Shown: positions 34,404 to 44,569, counted from the stretch's first letter. The stretch: 64,000 nt of DNA from Fluviicola taffensis DSM 16823 (GCF_000194605.1 NC_015321.1:558001-622000); one strand, 5' to 3'. A program made the numbers and translations. The notes: generated by a model not told the origin, from the sequence alone.

Positions 34404-36929
34404 CTATTTAAGGATATTTATTGCACCATTAAATGTCATCTTCTTATCTGAGTAGGTGTCTTTTACTCGTGCCACCCAAGAGTACGCTCCTTCTTTACAA
34501 GGTGCACCATTATAAGTACCATCCCAAGTGGAATTCACATCGTGAGTTTCCCAAATAACTTCTCCCCAACGATTGAAGATTAACAATTCAAAATTGAATT
34601 CATCAATTCCTGACACATAAAATTTCCATGTCTGATTAAATTCATCTCCATCAGGCGTAAAAGCATTCGGAGCATAGAAAATGATATCACTATTCACAGA
34701 CAAAATACGTTCTGTTGTATCAATACACCCTTCAGGAGTTTCAACGATTAATTGAACAGTATAAGTTGCTACAACCCCTTCAGGGAAAGTGAATGTTGGA
34801 CTCTCGTATGTACTACTATTCGGAGTAGAACCTGGAGAATACCAAGTCCAATTTATAACGTTTGGACTCGATTTATCCTGCATTTTCACAACTGTTTCAA
34901 AAATAGTTGTTGGATTTGCAGAGAATGTGAAATCAGCCACTGGATTTGCTATAACGTTCGCTATTCCTTGGAAAGTACCTGTTGTCACACAACCAAGATC
35001 TGAAGTAACAGTTACATCAATGGTGTAAAGTCCAGCCTCTGTGTAGATGTAATGAATACTGTCGTTTCCATAAACAACTCCCATATCTCCATTTCCATAG
35101 TGAACGATTACTGAATCAATCGGATCATCTTGATCAAGATTAGTTGTATCTAAATAAAACACTAAATCTCCTGGCAAACAAGAATAGGGTTTATTAGCGC
35201 GATAGATTGGAACAATTGGTGTTGGGAAATTAATTACCATACATGAATCCGTACTAGGAGAACCACATACTTCTGTCAATTCTACACAATAGGTAGTACT
35301 GTCATTCAATGGATCAACAACAATAGATTCTCCTGTTCCAATTACAGTACCATTTTCCTTCCATGTAAATGTATAATTTCCATTTGCAGCACCATTACCT
35401 CCAATTCCAGTAACATTTAAAGTTGTTGAAGCTTCTGGACAGATAATCTGATTGGAAGTTAAAAAGTTAATTTGTAGAGGATCTGGTTGAGTTAACGTTT
35501 CACTTGCTGAAACAACACAACCTAAAGCATCTGTAACTGTAACAGTACTTATACCAACAAATAAATCACTTGCAGTATGCGTTGTGGATGCTGAATGATC
35601 CCATGCATAGGAATAAGGAGGTGTTCCCTGAATTACAGCAACTTTTAAATGTCCATCATTTCCTGAATTACAGGATACATTAATAGTCTCTGAGAAGGTA
35701 GCTATCATTCCCGGAATTTCACTCACAGTAACATTTACCGTCCCCGTACAACCAATAGTTGAAGTAATAACACAGGTATAAGAACCAGCAGTTAAACCTG
35801 TTGCAACCTGTGTACTTTGCGCTGAAGGATCATTCCATGCATAAGATAAAGTACCTACTACTGGTGCCATTGTAGCTGTTGCAGTTCCATCAGAACCACC
35901 AGGACAAGAAACCAATGTTGAACTACTAGAATATGCTACTGGGTTTGCTCCCACTGTTACAGTAACTGTTCCAACACATCCATTTGACAAAGCAATTGTA
36001 CAAATATATGTTCCAGGTAGTAAACCAGTTGCTGTTTTTGTCATTTGTCCTGCTGGATCATTCCAACTATAAGAAGCCGTAATCCCTGCTGATCCTCCTG
36101 CCATACTGAAATTTGCAGTAGCTGTTCCGTTATGCCCCATTGGACAAGATGCAGGTGTTGAAGTTGAACTATAAGATGCATTAAGATTAGCAACAGTTAC
36201 TGTAGCTGTCGCTGGCGGAACTGGTTGTCCATTTGTTGGATTTGGAGATGAACCAATCGTTACTGTATATGTTCCTGGAGGAACATTGGTCACTGTTTGA
36301 GTAGTTGGATTTCCTGGAGTATTCCACAGATACGTATATGGAGCAACTCCACCATTAGGAGTTACCGTTACAGAACCGTTCGGCTGATTACAGGTTGCAG
36401 GTGTTGATGTTGCTGTAGCATTGAAACTAATCCCATTACAGTTCACTGTGCCAGAAGTAGGTGTAAGTGAAATAGTTCCTGACTGACCGCTATAGTTTGT
36501 AATCAAAATGATATAAATTTGTCCTATAGACGCATTTGGAATCTCTATAGTTTCAACTGAAGTTGATGAAAAAGAACAATCTACCATTGGTGATGAGCCT
36601 GTAATAATCGAACTACACCCTGCTGAAATACTAGTAAATGGCCCAAACACACCAAAATCCACATCAATCCCATTACCGCTGCCATTGGTTTGAGTTAGCT
36701 GAAGAGATATGTAACCATTACTACCTGCACCAATTGCAACCCAATTAGGATTCGGAGTTGAACCAAGGCAACCCCATGACCCCATCCCACTAGTTCCTGT
36801 ACCACTTGGATAAGATCCGGAAGTTGTACAAGTTGAAGTACATGGTGCGGTTCCAGGCGTGATTTGTCCAAAAATAGACGAACTTGCCAATAGCAAAGCT
36901 ATAAATTGAAATATTCTTAATGTTTTCAT
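34404..36929 (-). CDS. T9SS type B cargo protein with SprB-like repeats and PKD-like domain (paralogue)
   Basis: An 841-residue secreted protein with signal peptide MKTLRIFQFIALLLASSSIFGQ. The N-terminal 150 residues are rich in Gly, Ser, Thr and Cys and look like a pre-peptidase-type beta domain (GSNGYISLQLTQ...IYIILITNYSGQSGTISLT). About five SprB-like repeats follow (VAPYTYLWNTPGNPTTQTVTN...YTVTIGSS), then the same PKD-like and type B sorting domain as the neighbour (VIANPVADFTFSANPTTIFETVVK... onward). It is a diverged tandem duplicate in its C-terminal half, but its N-terminal domain differs. It is preceded by a small secreted protein gene, 27 bases upstream. Confidence 0.9.
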   Translation of the reverse strand: MKTLRIFQFIALLLASSSIFGQITPGTAPCTSTCTTSGSYPSGTGTSGMGSWGCLGSTPNPNWVAIGAGSNGYISLQLTQTNGSGNGIDVDFGVFGPFTSISAGCSSIITGSSPMVDCSFSSTSVETIEIPNASIGQIYIILITNYSGQSGTISLTPTSGTVNCNGISFNATATSTPATCNQPNGSVTVTPNGGVAPYTYLWNTPGNPTTQTVTNVPPGTYTVTIGSSPNPTNGQPVPPATATVTVANLNASYSSTSTPASCPMGHNGTATANFSMAGGSAGITASYSWNDPAGQMTKTATGLLPGTYICTIALSNGCVGTVTVTVGANPVAYSSSSTLVSCPGGSDGTATATMAPVVGTLSYAWNDPSAQSTQVATGLTAGSYTCVITSTIGCTGTVNVTVSEIPGMIATFSETINVSCNSGNDGHLKVAVIQGTPPYSYAWDHSASTTHTASDLFVGISTVTVTDALGCVVSASETLTQPDPLQINFLTSNQIICPEASTTLNVTGIGGNGAANGNYTFTWKENGTVIGTGESIVVDPLNDSTTYCVELTEVCGSPSTDSCMVINFPTPIVPIYRANKPYSCLPGDLVFYLDTTNLDQDDPIDSVIVHYGNGDMGVVYGNDSIHYIYTEAGLYTIDVTVTSDLGCVTTGTFQGIANVIANPVADFTFSANPTTIFETVVKMQDKSSPNVINWTWYSPGSTPNSSTYESPTFTFPEGVVATYTVQLIVETPEGCIDTTERILSVNSDIIFYAPNAFTPDGDEFNQTWKFYVSGIDEFNFELLIFNRWGEVIWETHDVNSTWDGTYNGAPCKEGAYSWVARVKDTYSDKKMTFNGAINILK

Positions 36930-36956
36930 ATTGCCAAATATCTTAGATAAATAGGG

Positions 36957-37340
36957 TTAAATAGAATATTCAACAGCATATCCTGTAATAATGCCGTTCA
37001 ATGATTGAATTAGAAGTTCGAATTCCTCTTTTGTGAAAACTGCCTGTGATTCTATGCTTAAAGCAGTCACACCATCATTTAAAACAAACGAATTAATTCT
37101 CGGATCATTAGTTAATAAAGTCTCCAAAGAATTCTTTTGAGACACATTAATTCCTGCAAGTCCAATTACATGGTGTGCTTTAACACCAGATAATATGACA
37201 ACACCATCTATCTTGTTTTGATCCATCTTGTTCTGAACATCCGTATTTGACAAATCATAAATTCGTTCATATACTTGTCCGAATGATTCAAAACTCAGGA
37301 AAAGTGTGGTAAATGCGATTAAAAATATATATTTCTTCAT
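36957..37340 (-). CDS. small exported protein, unknown function
   Basis: A 127-residue protein with signal peptide MKKYIFLIAFTTLFLSFESFGQ. The mature 105 residues are mixed alpha/beta (IDGVVILSGVKAHHVIGLAGI; DPRINSFVLNDGVTALSIES), without cysteines or known motif. It lies 27 bases before the second T9SS cargo gene in the same direction, likely in one operon, so it may be a partner of that surface protein. Confidence 0.6.
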   Translation of the reverse strand: MKKYIFLIAFTTLFLSFESFGQVYERIYDLSNTDVQNKMDQNKIDGVVILSGVKAHHVIGLAGINVSQKNSLETLLTNDPRINSFVLNDGVTALSIESQAVFTKEEFELLIQSLNGIITGYAVEYSI

Positions 37341-37515
37341 TTTATATTATTATGTAATACATGCAAAAAGACGTGATTATTAAGAATAGGTTGTCTCGAA
37401 ATCTCTAAAACATTATCAATTTCCTGTTTTCAATAAACAAAACGCCCCTCAGAATGATTATATAAAGTTAACGGATAATGTTCTATAAATTATCTCTTTC
37501 ATTTTTAAAATTAAT

Positions 37516-37523
37516 TACATTTG
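37516..37523 (+). promoter_or_regulatory. Bacteroidota -7 promoter box for gdhA
   Basis: TACATTTG matches TAnnTTTG and ends 27 bases before the gdhA ATG. The same box sequence precedes the E1 gene. Confidence 0.6.
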
Positions 37524-37550
37524 CTTCGCATAAAACAAAAGCATTTATAT

Positions 37551-38906
37551 ATGTCAAGTAAATACCAAGCACAGATTGACGCTTTTATGGATAAAGTAAA
37601 AGCTACCAACGGTCATGAATCAGAATTTTTGCAAGCTGTTCATGAAGTTGCTGAAGCAGTCATTCCTTTTATGGAAGAACACCCTAAATACAAGACTGCG
37701 AAAATTTTGGATCGAATTGTTGAGCCAGAAAGAACAATTTTGTTCCGAGTTCCGTGGTTGGATGACAAAGGTGAAATTCAAGTAAATCGTGGATACCGCG
37801 TTGAATTCAACTCAGCAATCGGACCTTACAAAGGTGGACTTCGTTTCCATCCTTCTGTAAACCTTTCTATCTTGAAATTCTTAGGATTCGAGCAAATTTT
37901 CAAAAACTCTTTAACGACTCTTCCAATGGGAGGTGGTAAAGGTGGTTCTGATTTCGATCCTAAAGGAAAGTCGGATAATGAAGTAATGAAATTTTGTCAA
38001 TCATTTATGACTGAGCTTTCTCGTCATATTGGTGCTGATACAGATGTTCCTGCTGGAGATATCGGTGTTGGTGGACGTGAAATTGGTTACATGTTCGGAC
38101 AGTACAAGAGAATTCGTAATGAATTTACAGGTGTATTAACTGGTAAAGCTCGCAACTGGGGTGGATCTTTGATTCGTCCAGAAGCTACAGGTTACGGAAC
38201 TGTATATTTCGCGAAAGAAATGTTGGCTACTAAAGATGACTCTTTCAAAGGGAAAATTGTAGCTGTTTCTGGTTCTGGAAACGTAGCTCAATTTGCTTGT
38301 GAAAAAGCAACTCAATTGGGTGGTAAAGTAGTTACATTATCAGATTCATCAGGATATATCTACGATGCTGAAGGTATTGACGCTGCAAAATTAGATTTCG
38401 TGATGGAATTGAAAAATGTGAAGCGTGGTCGTATTGAAGAATACGTGAAACAATTCCCTTCTGCGAAATTCGTCGCTGGAAAACGTCCTTGGGAAGTAAA
38501 AGCTGATATCGCGTTGCCTTGTGCTACTCAAAATGAATTGAACGGTGAGGAAGCAAAAGCGTTGATTGCAAACGGGGTTATCTGTGTTGCTGAAGGAGCT
38601 AATATGCCAACTACACCAGAAGGTATTGCTGCATTCCAAGCTGCTAATGTATTGTTCTCTCCAGGAAAAGCGTCTAACGCTGGTGGTGTTGCAACATCTG
38701 GTTTGGAAATGTCTCAAAACTCTTTACGTTTAAGCTGGACTGCTGAAGAAGTAGACGCGAAATTACACAGTATCATGGTTTCTATCCACGAAGCTTGTGT
38801 GAAATATGGTAAAGATGCTAAAGGAAATGTTGACTACGTGAAAGGTGCAAATATTGCAGGTTTCGTGAAAGTTGCGGATTCTATGATTGACCAAGGTTTG
38901 GTATAA
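37551..38906 (+). CDS. gdhA: NADP-type glutamate dehydrogenase
   Basis: A 451-residue enzyme linking 2-oxoglutarate and ammonia to glutamate. Visible signs: [24 protein letters not shown], the catalytic lysine region [42 protein letters not shown], and the Rossmann loop [17 protein letters not shown]. The SGSGNVA loop and SDSSGY after the second strand fit the hexameric NADP-preferring class. The start giving MSSKYQAQ was chosen because the -7 promoter box lies just upstream; a longer frame would begin inside the promoter region. Two strong hairpins follow. Confidence 0.95.
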   Translation: MSSKYQAQIDAFMDKVKATNGHESEFLQAVHEVAEAVIPFMEEHPKYKTAKILDRIVEPERTILFRVPWLDDKGEIQVNRGYRVEFNSAIGPYKGGLRFHPSVNLSILKFLGFEQIFKNSLTTLPMGGGKGGSDFDPKGKSDNEVMKFCQSFMTELSRHIGADTDVPAGDIGVGGREIGYMFGQYKRIRNEFTGVLTGKARNWGGSLIRPEATGYGTVYFAKEMLATKDDSFKGKIVAVSGSGNVAQFACEKATQLGGKVVTLSDSSGYIYDAEGIDAAKLDFVMELKNVKRGRIEEYVKQFPSAKFVAGKRPWEVKADIALPCATQNELNGEEAKALIANGVICVAEGANMPTTPEGIAAFQAANVLFSPGKASNAGGVATSGLEMSQNSLRLSWTAEEVDAKLHSIMVSIHEACVKYGKDAKGNVDYVKGANIAGFVKVADSMIDQGLV

Positions 38907-38924
38907 TCGAAAAAAAATATCCCG

Positions 38925-38958
38925 AAAACCGTCTCGAACTTTCGGGACGGTTTTTTTT
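38925..38958 (+). terminator. rho-independent terminator of gdhA
   Basis: AAAACCGTC pairs with GACGGTTTT (9-bp stem, 12-base loop) followed by a T run, 18 bases after the gdhA stop. Confidence 0.9.
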
Positions 38959-38960
38959 AT

Positions 38961-39004
38961 TTAAAAAGGTAGGGACGCGACGCATCGCGTCCCTACCTTT
39001 TTAA
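38961..39004. repeat. interspersed palindrome, GGGACGCGA family (copy 1)
   Basis: A perfect 20-bp stem (arm TTAAAAAGGTAGGGACGCGA) around a CGCA loop. It lies immediately after the gdhA terminator and 60 bases before the E1 start. Related copies at 41083, 49001 and 52350. Confidence 0.9.
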
Positions 39005-39041
39005 ATTTTTGAATTTTCAATTTTACATTTTGAATTTAAAG

Positions 39042-39049
39042 TACATTTG
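39042..39049 (+). promoter_or_regulatory. Bacteroidota -7 promoter box for the E1 gene
   Basis: TACATTTG, ending 15 bases before the ATG at 39065. Confidence 0.6.
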
Positions 39050-39064
39050 CGTGCGATATTCATT

Positions 39065-41071
39065 ATGGAAAAAGAAAAAACAAAACGATTGATTGATTTT
39101 AATCGAGATGGCTTTGACAACGAAGAGCTTGTCACTATTTATAAAGCAATTGCCAAGCCGCGATTGATCGAAGAGAAAATGCTTATTTTACTTCGTCAGG
39201 GAAAGATTACAAAGTGGTTTTCTGGTTGGGGACAAGAAGGAATTTCTGTTGGGTCAGCTTATGCGATGAAACAAGAAGAGTTTATTCTTCCAATGCATCG
39301 AAATTTGGGTGTGTTTACAACTCGTGGAATTCCTTTGAATAGACTTTTTGCACAATTCCAAGGGAAAATGTCGGGCTTTACAAAAGGTCGTGATCGTTCT
39401 TTCCATTTCGGAACCAAAGATTATAATATCGTTGGAATGATTTCTCACCTTGGTCCTCAATTGGGAATTGCTGATGGAATCGCTCTTGCAAATAAATTAA
39501 AAGGAAATGATCAAGCTACAATCGTTTTTACAGGCGATGGTGGTGCATCTGAAGGTGATTTTCACGAATCATTGAATGTTGCATCTGTTTGGGATCTTCC
39601 TGTAATTTTCGCTATTGAGAATAACTGCTGGGGATTATCCACTCCAAGCAACGAACAATTCCGCTGTAAACAATTTATAGACAAAGGAATTGGCTACGGA
39701 ATGGATGCTTTTCAAGTAGATGGAAACAACATATTGGATGTTATTCGGACGGTTCGAAAAATCGCAGATTCTATTCGTCAAAAACCAAGACCTTTCTTGT
39801 TAGAGTTTATGACTTTCAGAATGCGTGGTCATGAAGAAGCTTCTGGAACAAAATATTATCCAGACGGAATTCAAGATGAATGGGCTAAAAAAGATCCTGT
39901 TTCAAATTTCGAAACCTATTTATTAGAGCAAGGCGTTTTAACGGAAGAATTAGTCGCTCAGATTCATCAAGATATCAAAGATGAAATTCAAAACGGATTG
40001 GACATTGCATTTGCCGAAAGCCCGATTGAACCAGATCTTCAAAGAGAACTAGACGATCTTTATGCACCCTTTGAGCAAAAAGTCATTTTACCAACAACTG
40101 ATGAAAAAACAGAAAAACGCTATATTGATGCAATCTCAGATTCATTGAGAGAAAGTATGGTTCGTTATCCTGAATTAGTAATCATGGGACAAGACGTTGC
40201 TGAATATGGAGGCGTTTTTAAAGTTACTGAAGGATTTGTAGAACAATTTGGCAAAGGACGCGTTCGCAACACTCCTATTTGTGAATCTGCCATTGTAGGA
40301 GCTGGACTTGGTTTATCTATTGCTGGAATGAAAGCAATTGTTGAGATGCAATTTGCCGATTTCGCTACTTGTGGATTCAATCAAATTGTGAATAATTTAG
40401 CGAAGATTCATTGGAGATGGGGACAAAATGCAGATGTGGTAGTTCGTATGCCTACAGGGGCGAATACTGCCGCAGGGCCTTTCCACAGTCAAAGTAACGA
40501 AGCATGGTTCTTCCATACGCCAGGTTTAAAAGTGGTTTACCCTGCTTTTCCTGGAGATGCAAAAGGTTTATTAAATGCAGCAATTGAAGATCCAAATCCA
40601 GTTTTATTCTTTGAACACAAATTCTTGTACAGAAGCATTCGTGAAGACATTCCGAATGATTATTACACCACTGAAATTGGAAAAGCAGGATATGTGCGAA
40701 AGGGAGATGATTTGACTATTATCACTTACGGATTGGGAGTTCACTGGGCAATGGAGGCTTTGGATGCACATCCTGAAATCTCTGCAAACATCGTTGACTT
40801 AAAAACATTGCTTCCTTTGGATACAGAGACAATTTACGATTCTGTTCGCGCAACTGGAAAAGTAATCGTTTTACATGAAGATTGCATGACTGGAGGAATT
40901 GGAGGTGAAATCGTAGCATTGATCAACGAAAATTGCTTTGATGCGTTGGATGCACCCGTTAAACGAGTTGCTTCGTTAGACACTCCTGTTCCATTTGCAG
41001 TGGCATTGGAAAAACAATTTTTGCCCGCAGAGCGCTTGAAACAAGCTTTGATGGAATTGTATGAATTTTAA
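39065..41071 (+). CDS. 2-oxoacid dehydrogenase E1, fused alpha and beta subunits
   Basis: A 668-residue thiamine-diphosphate enzyme that decarboxylates a 2-oxoacid in a pyruvate- or branched-chain-type complex. The alpha half (about residues 1-335) carries the cofactor motif VFTGDGGASEGDFHESLN...IENNCWGLS; the beta half (about 345-668) starts KRYIDAISDSLRESMVRYPELVIMGQDVAEYGG and ends in a transketolase C-domain (KVIVLHEDCMTGGIGGEIVALI). The fusion of the normally separate subunits is common in Bacteroidota. The substrate (pyruvate or branched-chain oxoacid) cannot be fixed, as no E2 or E3 gene is adjacent. The ATG start follows the promoter box; the frame from 39047 uses TTG within the box. 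Confidence 0.9.
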   Translation: MEKEKTKRLIDFNRDGFDNEELVTIYKAIAKPRLIEEKMLILLRQGKITKWFSGWGQEGISVGSAYAMKQEEFILPMHRNLGVFTTRGIPLNRLFAQFQGKMSGFTKGRDRSFHFGTKDYNIVGMISHLGPQLGIADGIALANKLKGNDQATIVFTGDGGASEGDFHESLNVASVWDLPVIFAIENNCWGLSTPSNEQFRCKQFIDKGIGYGMDAFQVDGNNILDVIRTVRKIADSIRQKPRPFLLEFMTFRMRGHEEASGTKYYPDGIQDEWAKKDPVSNFETYLLEQGVLTEELVAQIHQDIKDEIQNGLDIAFAESPIEPDLQRELDDLYAPFEQKVILPTTDEKTEKRYIDAISDSLRESMVRYPELVIMGQDVAEYGGVFKVTEGFVEQFGKGRVRNTPICESAIVGAGLGLSIAGMKAIVEMQFADFATCGFNQIVNNLAKIHWRWGQNADVVVRMPTGANTAAGPFHSQSNEAWFFHTPGLKVVYPAFPGDAKGLLNAAIEDPNPVLFFEHKFLYRSIREDIPNDYYTTEIGKAGYVRKGDDLTIITYGLGVHWAMEALDAHPEISANIVDLKTLLPLDTETIYDSVRATGKVIVLHEDCMTGGIGGEIVALINENCFDALDAPVKRVASLDTPVPFAVALEKQFLPAERLKQALMELYEF

Positions 41072-41082
41072 ATAAAAAATAT

Positions 41083-41112
41083 TGTAGGCACGCGATGCGT
41101 CGCGTGCCTACA
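41083..41112. repeat. interspersed palindrome, GGGACGCGA family (copy 2)
   Basis: TGTAGGCACGCGA pairs perfectly with TCGCGTGCCTACA around a TGCG loop (13-bp stem). The G-to-C change at the fourth arm base is matched on the other arm, so pairing is kept. It lies 11 bases after the E1 stop. Confidence 0.9.
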
Positions 41113-41130
41113 TATTACATGTTTTAAAAC

Positions 41131-41160
41131 AAAACGGCGACCAATAATGGTCGCCGTTTT
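41131..41160. terminator. bidirectional terminator between the E1 gene and lolA
   Basis: AAAACGGCGACC pairs perfectly with GGTCGCCGTTTT around AATAAT (12-bp stem). A and T runs on both sides allow action for both convergent genes. Confidence 0.92.
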
Positions 41161-41180
41161 TATATATAATCAATTTGATT

Positions 41181-41819
41181 TTAATCCTTCACAACCGTGT
41201 ACCCAGGATACTTTGATTTGTCGAACACAAACTTACTATCTTCGATTACTGGATTAGAAGTGAATTTCGTCAATGAATAAGTAGAAACCGTTCCGTCATT
41301 TGATTTCATGATTGCTTTCTTCAATTCATTATCTTCTTTCGAAATGTACAAGATTACTGTGTGGTAATTTGCTTTCTTCGGGTTTTTCGGATACAAATAA
41401 ATCACATGTACTTTTTCACCGTTTAAGGTTTCTTCTTTGTCATATTTGTTTTTGAATCCAGATTCCCAAATAGTCAATAATTTCTTCGGATTGATTGCAT
41501 CATCATCGTCTCCAGAAGCATCTGCTTCATAAACAGTTTTTTCTTCTTTTACGATCGACCATTTCTTCAAACCATTTGAAATCATCGTGTTTTCGCCATA
41601 AACTGCACTAAACTTATCACCTTTCACCCAACCTTTTCCTGAAAGATTGGTATTTGTACCATTTGAAGTATTCTTCACTGTAGCACTAAACTCAACGTAA
41701 AACGTTTTTAATGCTTTGATTTTTTCAGAAACCTTGTCAAGAATTCCTTGAGCTTTGGCATCCTGGCTATAAGATAACGAGCTTACGGTTAACGCCAAGC
41801 CTATAAATAAGTATTTCAT
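41181..41819 (-). CDS. lolA: LolA-like outer-membrane lipoprotein carrier
   Basis: A 212-residue periplasmic protein with signal peptide MKYLFIGLALTVSSLSYSQ. The mature part fits the LolA fold: ILDKVSEKIKALKTFYVEFSATVKN at the front, then an open beta-barrel pattern (GKGWVKGDKFSAVYGENTMISNGLKKWSIVKEEKTVYEADAS) and HTVILYISKEDNELKKAIMKSNDGTVSTYSLTKF. LolA shuttles lipoproteins through the periplasm. It follows ftsK in the same direction, the same order as ftsK-lolA in E. coli, which supports the call. Sequence identity to proteobacterial LolA is clearly low. Confidence 0.82.
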   Translation of the reverse strand: MKYLFIGLALTVSSLSYSQDAKAQGILDKVSEKIKALKTFYVEFSATVKNTSNGTNTNLSGKGWVKGDKFSAVYGENTMISNGLKKWSIVKEEKTVYEADASGDDDDAINPKKLLTIWESGFKNKYDKEETLNGEKVHVIYLYPKNPKKANYHTVILYISKEDNELKKAIMKSNDGTVSTYSLTKFTSNPVIEDSKFVFDKSKYPGYTVVKD

Positions 41820-41940
41820 GTTTCATTATTTTCTGTGCAAATATCAGAAATTGTGCCAAGAATATGACACTTCCGAAAAAATAAACCAATTGAAAAATGG
41901 AGAATTGAAAAGTGAAAGAAGTTAGAAGCTTCAATCCTGC

Positions 41941-44493
41941 TTAATTAATTCCTTTTGCGCGCAGGAATTCTTCCAAACTTTCCAAATCACTAAAAAGAAC
42001 TTCTCGAGCCTTACTTCCTTGAAATGGTCCAATGATACCGTAGCCTTCAAGCTGATCTACAATTCTACCAGCTCGGTTATAACCCAATTTCAACTTGCGT
42101 TGCAACAAAGAAGCCGATCCTTGATTATTAATCACAACAATCCGAGCTGCATCAGCAAACAAAGAATCAATGTCATCCAAATCGACATCATTTCCATCTC
42201 CTCCATCTGCACCAACATATTCAGGAAGAATCAATGCTTCGGGATAAGCTCTTTGTTCACCAATAAACTTACAAATTGCTTCCACTTCTGGTGTATCTGC
42301 AAATCCACATTGAACACGAATTAAATCTTGTCCGAGGGAAATTAACATATCCCCTCGACCTATCAACTGATCAGCACCAGAAGAATCCAAAATTGTTCGA
42401 GAATCTATTTTAGACAATACGCGGAATGCAATTCGAGCAGGGAAGTTTGCCTTAATCATCCCCGTAATCACGTTTACAGAAGGTCTTTGCGTCGCTACAA
42501 TTAAGTGAATTCCAATCGCTCGAGCTAACTGTGCCAAACGTGCAATCGGATGCTCCACTTCTTTTCCAGCCGTCATAATTAAATCAGCAAACTCATCGAT
42601 TAAGACAACAATATATGGTAAATAATGATGTCCTTTTTCTGGATTTAACCTGCGGGCAATAAATTTCGCGTTGTACTCTTTAATCGTCCGAACTTCTGCT
42701 ACTTTCAATAATTCGTAGCGGTTATCCATTTCAATACATAAGGAATTTAATGTCGCAACAACTTTCGATGTATCCGTAATAATTGCATCTTCTTCACCTG
42801 GAAGTTTTGCCAAGAAATGACGTTCAATTCTATTGTAAAGTGTTAGCTCTACTTTCTTAGGGTCAACCAACACAAATTTCACTTGAGATGGATGCTTTTT
42901 ATAGAGAATAGACACTAAAATTGCGTTCAATCCAACCGATTTCCCTTGACCTGTAGCTCCAGCAACCAACAGGTGAGGCGCTTTTGTTAAATCAAAGGTA
43001 TATGTTTCATTTGTGATCGTTTTACCCATTACGATTGGCAATTCGAAATCAGAATTCTGGAATTTCTCCGATGCAATCAATGATTTCATGGAAACCATGT
43101 CTGGACTGCTATTTGGAACCTCAATACCAATTGTTCCTTTTCCAGGGATCGGTGCAATAATACGAATTCCCAGAGCCGATAAACTCAAAGCGATATCGTC
43201 TTCCAAGTTTTTAATCTTCGAAATACGAACACCTGGAGCGGGAACGATTTCATAAAGCGTTACCGTTGGACCAACCGTTGCTTTGATCTTCGCAATATCG
43301 ATTTTATAATGAGAAAGTGTTTCTACAATCTTATTCTTATTGTCTTCTAATTCTTGTTTATTGATTGAAACCTGTCCATTTCCGTATTCTTTCAACAAGT
43401 CAATTGGCGGCAACATATATCCAGAAAGATCCAAGGTCGGGTCGTAATCCCCATATTCTTGTCGAATCGAATTGAACTCATCATCCGAAAGTGTGGCGTC
43501 TGTAGCAGCTATACTCACTTTGAAATCGCCTTCCTCTTCTTCCGTATCTTCATCAATATCATCTACCTGATTTACTGGAACGAAAGGCTCTTCAACAGTT
43601 TTTTCTGCGCCAGCTTGAATCACAATAAAACTATCATCCTCTCCGTCTCCATAAGACGGATCTTCGTCTTCCTCGTCATCAAAATTCACTTCTGCAGCTT
43701 CCTGCTCCGCTCTAATTTGATCTTCTCGAATCGTATTTACCACATGGATATCCGTCACGGTTGCAAGAACAGGCTCATCATCTTCGAAAAATGAATCCTT
43801 CACTCCTTTTGCACGATTGAACCAAGCAACAATATCTGCATTAAATAAAACAACGAGAACAACCCACAATAGAGCGACAATTGCGATAAATGTTCCAAAG
43901 CTTCCAACTGTCAAACGAGACCATTGATTAATTGTAAATCCAAAAGTTCCTCCTAAATAATCAATATGCTCTACGAAATATCCTAGAAAAACAGAGCTCC
44001 AAACCATGAAAAGTGCAGATACTGCAATCGATCGTCTGATTGGCAATAATAGAATATTCAACATCCATTTGAAACCAATCAAGAAGATTATGAATGAAAT
44101 TGCAAAAGACGAAACACCAAACCAACGATACATGAAGAGATGAGACATCCATGCTCCAAACTTACCCAACCAGTTTTGCACAGGTTCAGGATTTCCGTCA
44201 AACAAGAATGAAAATAGAGAAACATCTAATACACGGTCTTGATCTGCTGTCCATGTAAAGAAATAAGAAAAGCAAGATAAAAAGGTGAAAAAGGAAAATA
44301 GAACCATAGCAATTCCCATGATTGTTTTCACTCTTTTCTTATCAAATCGATTTGAAAAACGGTCCAATAGCGCATTACCAGAAGCCTTCGGGCTTTTCGT
44401 TCCTTTGCCTTTTGGTTCTTTCTTATCCTGATTGCTATCAGATTTCGCTTCTGTTTGTTCGCTTTTTTGTCTGTATTCGTTCTCCACTGTCAT
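41941..44493 (-). CDS. ftsK: FtsK/SpoIIIE-family DNA translocase
   Basis: An 850-residue divisome motor that clears chromosomal DNA from the septum. N-terminal membrane helices (about residues 55-75, 110-140, 145-170, 190-215) are followed by an acidic linker (about 250-330, EEDEDPSYGDGEDDSF). The motor domain has Walker A GATGQGKSVGLN (about 511) and Walker B VVLIDEFADLIM (about 631), then VATQRPSVNVITGMIKANFPARIAF. The C-terminal gamma winged helix, QRKLKLGYNRAGRIVDQLEGYGIIGP, reads polar sequences on the chromosome. It is upstream of lolA. Confidence 0.96.
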   Translation of the reverse strand: MTVENEYRQKSEQTEAKSDSNQDKKEPKGKGTKSPKASGNALLDRFSNRFDKKRVKTIMGIAMVLFSFFTFLSCFSYFFTWTADQDRVLDVSLFSFLFDGNPEPVQNWLGKFGAWMSHLFMYRWFGVSSFAISFIIFLIGFKWMLNILLLPIRRSIAVSALFMVWSSVFLGYFVEHIDYLGGTFGFTINQWSRLTVGSFGTFIAIVALLWVVLVVLFNADIVAWFNRAKGVKDSFFEDDEPVLATVTDIHVVNTIREDQIRAEQEAAEVNFDDEEDEDPSYGDGEDDSFIVIQAGAEKTVEEPFVPVNQVDDIDEDTEEEEGDFKVSIAATDATLSDDEFNSIRQEYGDYDPTLDLSGYMLPPIDLLKEYGNGQVSINKQELEDNKNKIVETLSHYKIDIAKIKATVGPTVTLYEIVPAPGVRISKIKNLEDDIALSLSALGIRIIAPIPGKGTIGIEVPNSSPDMVSMKSLIASEKFQNSDFELPIVMGKTITNETYTFDLTKAPHLLVAGATGQGKSVGLNAILVSILYKKHPSQVKFVLVDPKKVELTLYNRIERHFLAKLPGEEDAIITDTSKVVATLNSLCIEMDNRYELLKVAEVRTIKEYNAKFIARRLNPEKGHHYLPYIVVLIDEFADLIMTAGKEVEHPIARLAQLARAIGIHLIVATQRPSVNVITGMIKANFPARIAFRVLSKIDSRTILDSSGADQLIGRGDMLISLGQDLIRVQCGFADTPEVEAICKFIGEQRAYPEALILPEYVGADGGDGNDVDLDDIDSLFADAARIVVINNQGSASLLQRKLKLGYNRAGRIVDQLEGYGIIGPFQGSKAREVLFSDLESLEEFLRAKGIN

Positions 44494-44511
44494 TCTTAAC
44501 GAAGTATCTCA

Positions 44512-44519
44512 CGAAGATA
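44512..44519 (-). promoter_or_regulatory. possible -7 box for ftsK (TATCTTCG variant)
   Basis: TATCTTCG on the minus strand, one base off TAnnTTTG, 18 bases before the ATG. The same variant precedes ung. Confidence 0.35.
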
Positions 44520-44569
44520 GATACATTAAACAGGGAGATTAGAGAGGTATTCATTTAACTATAAACAAC

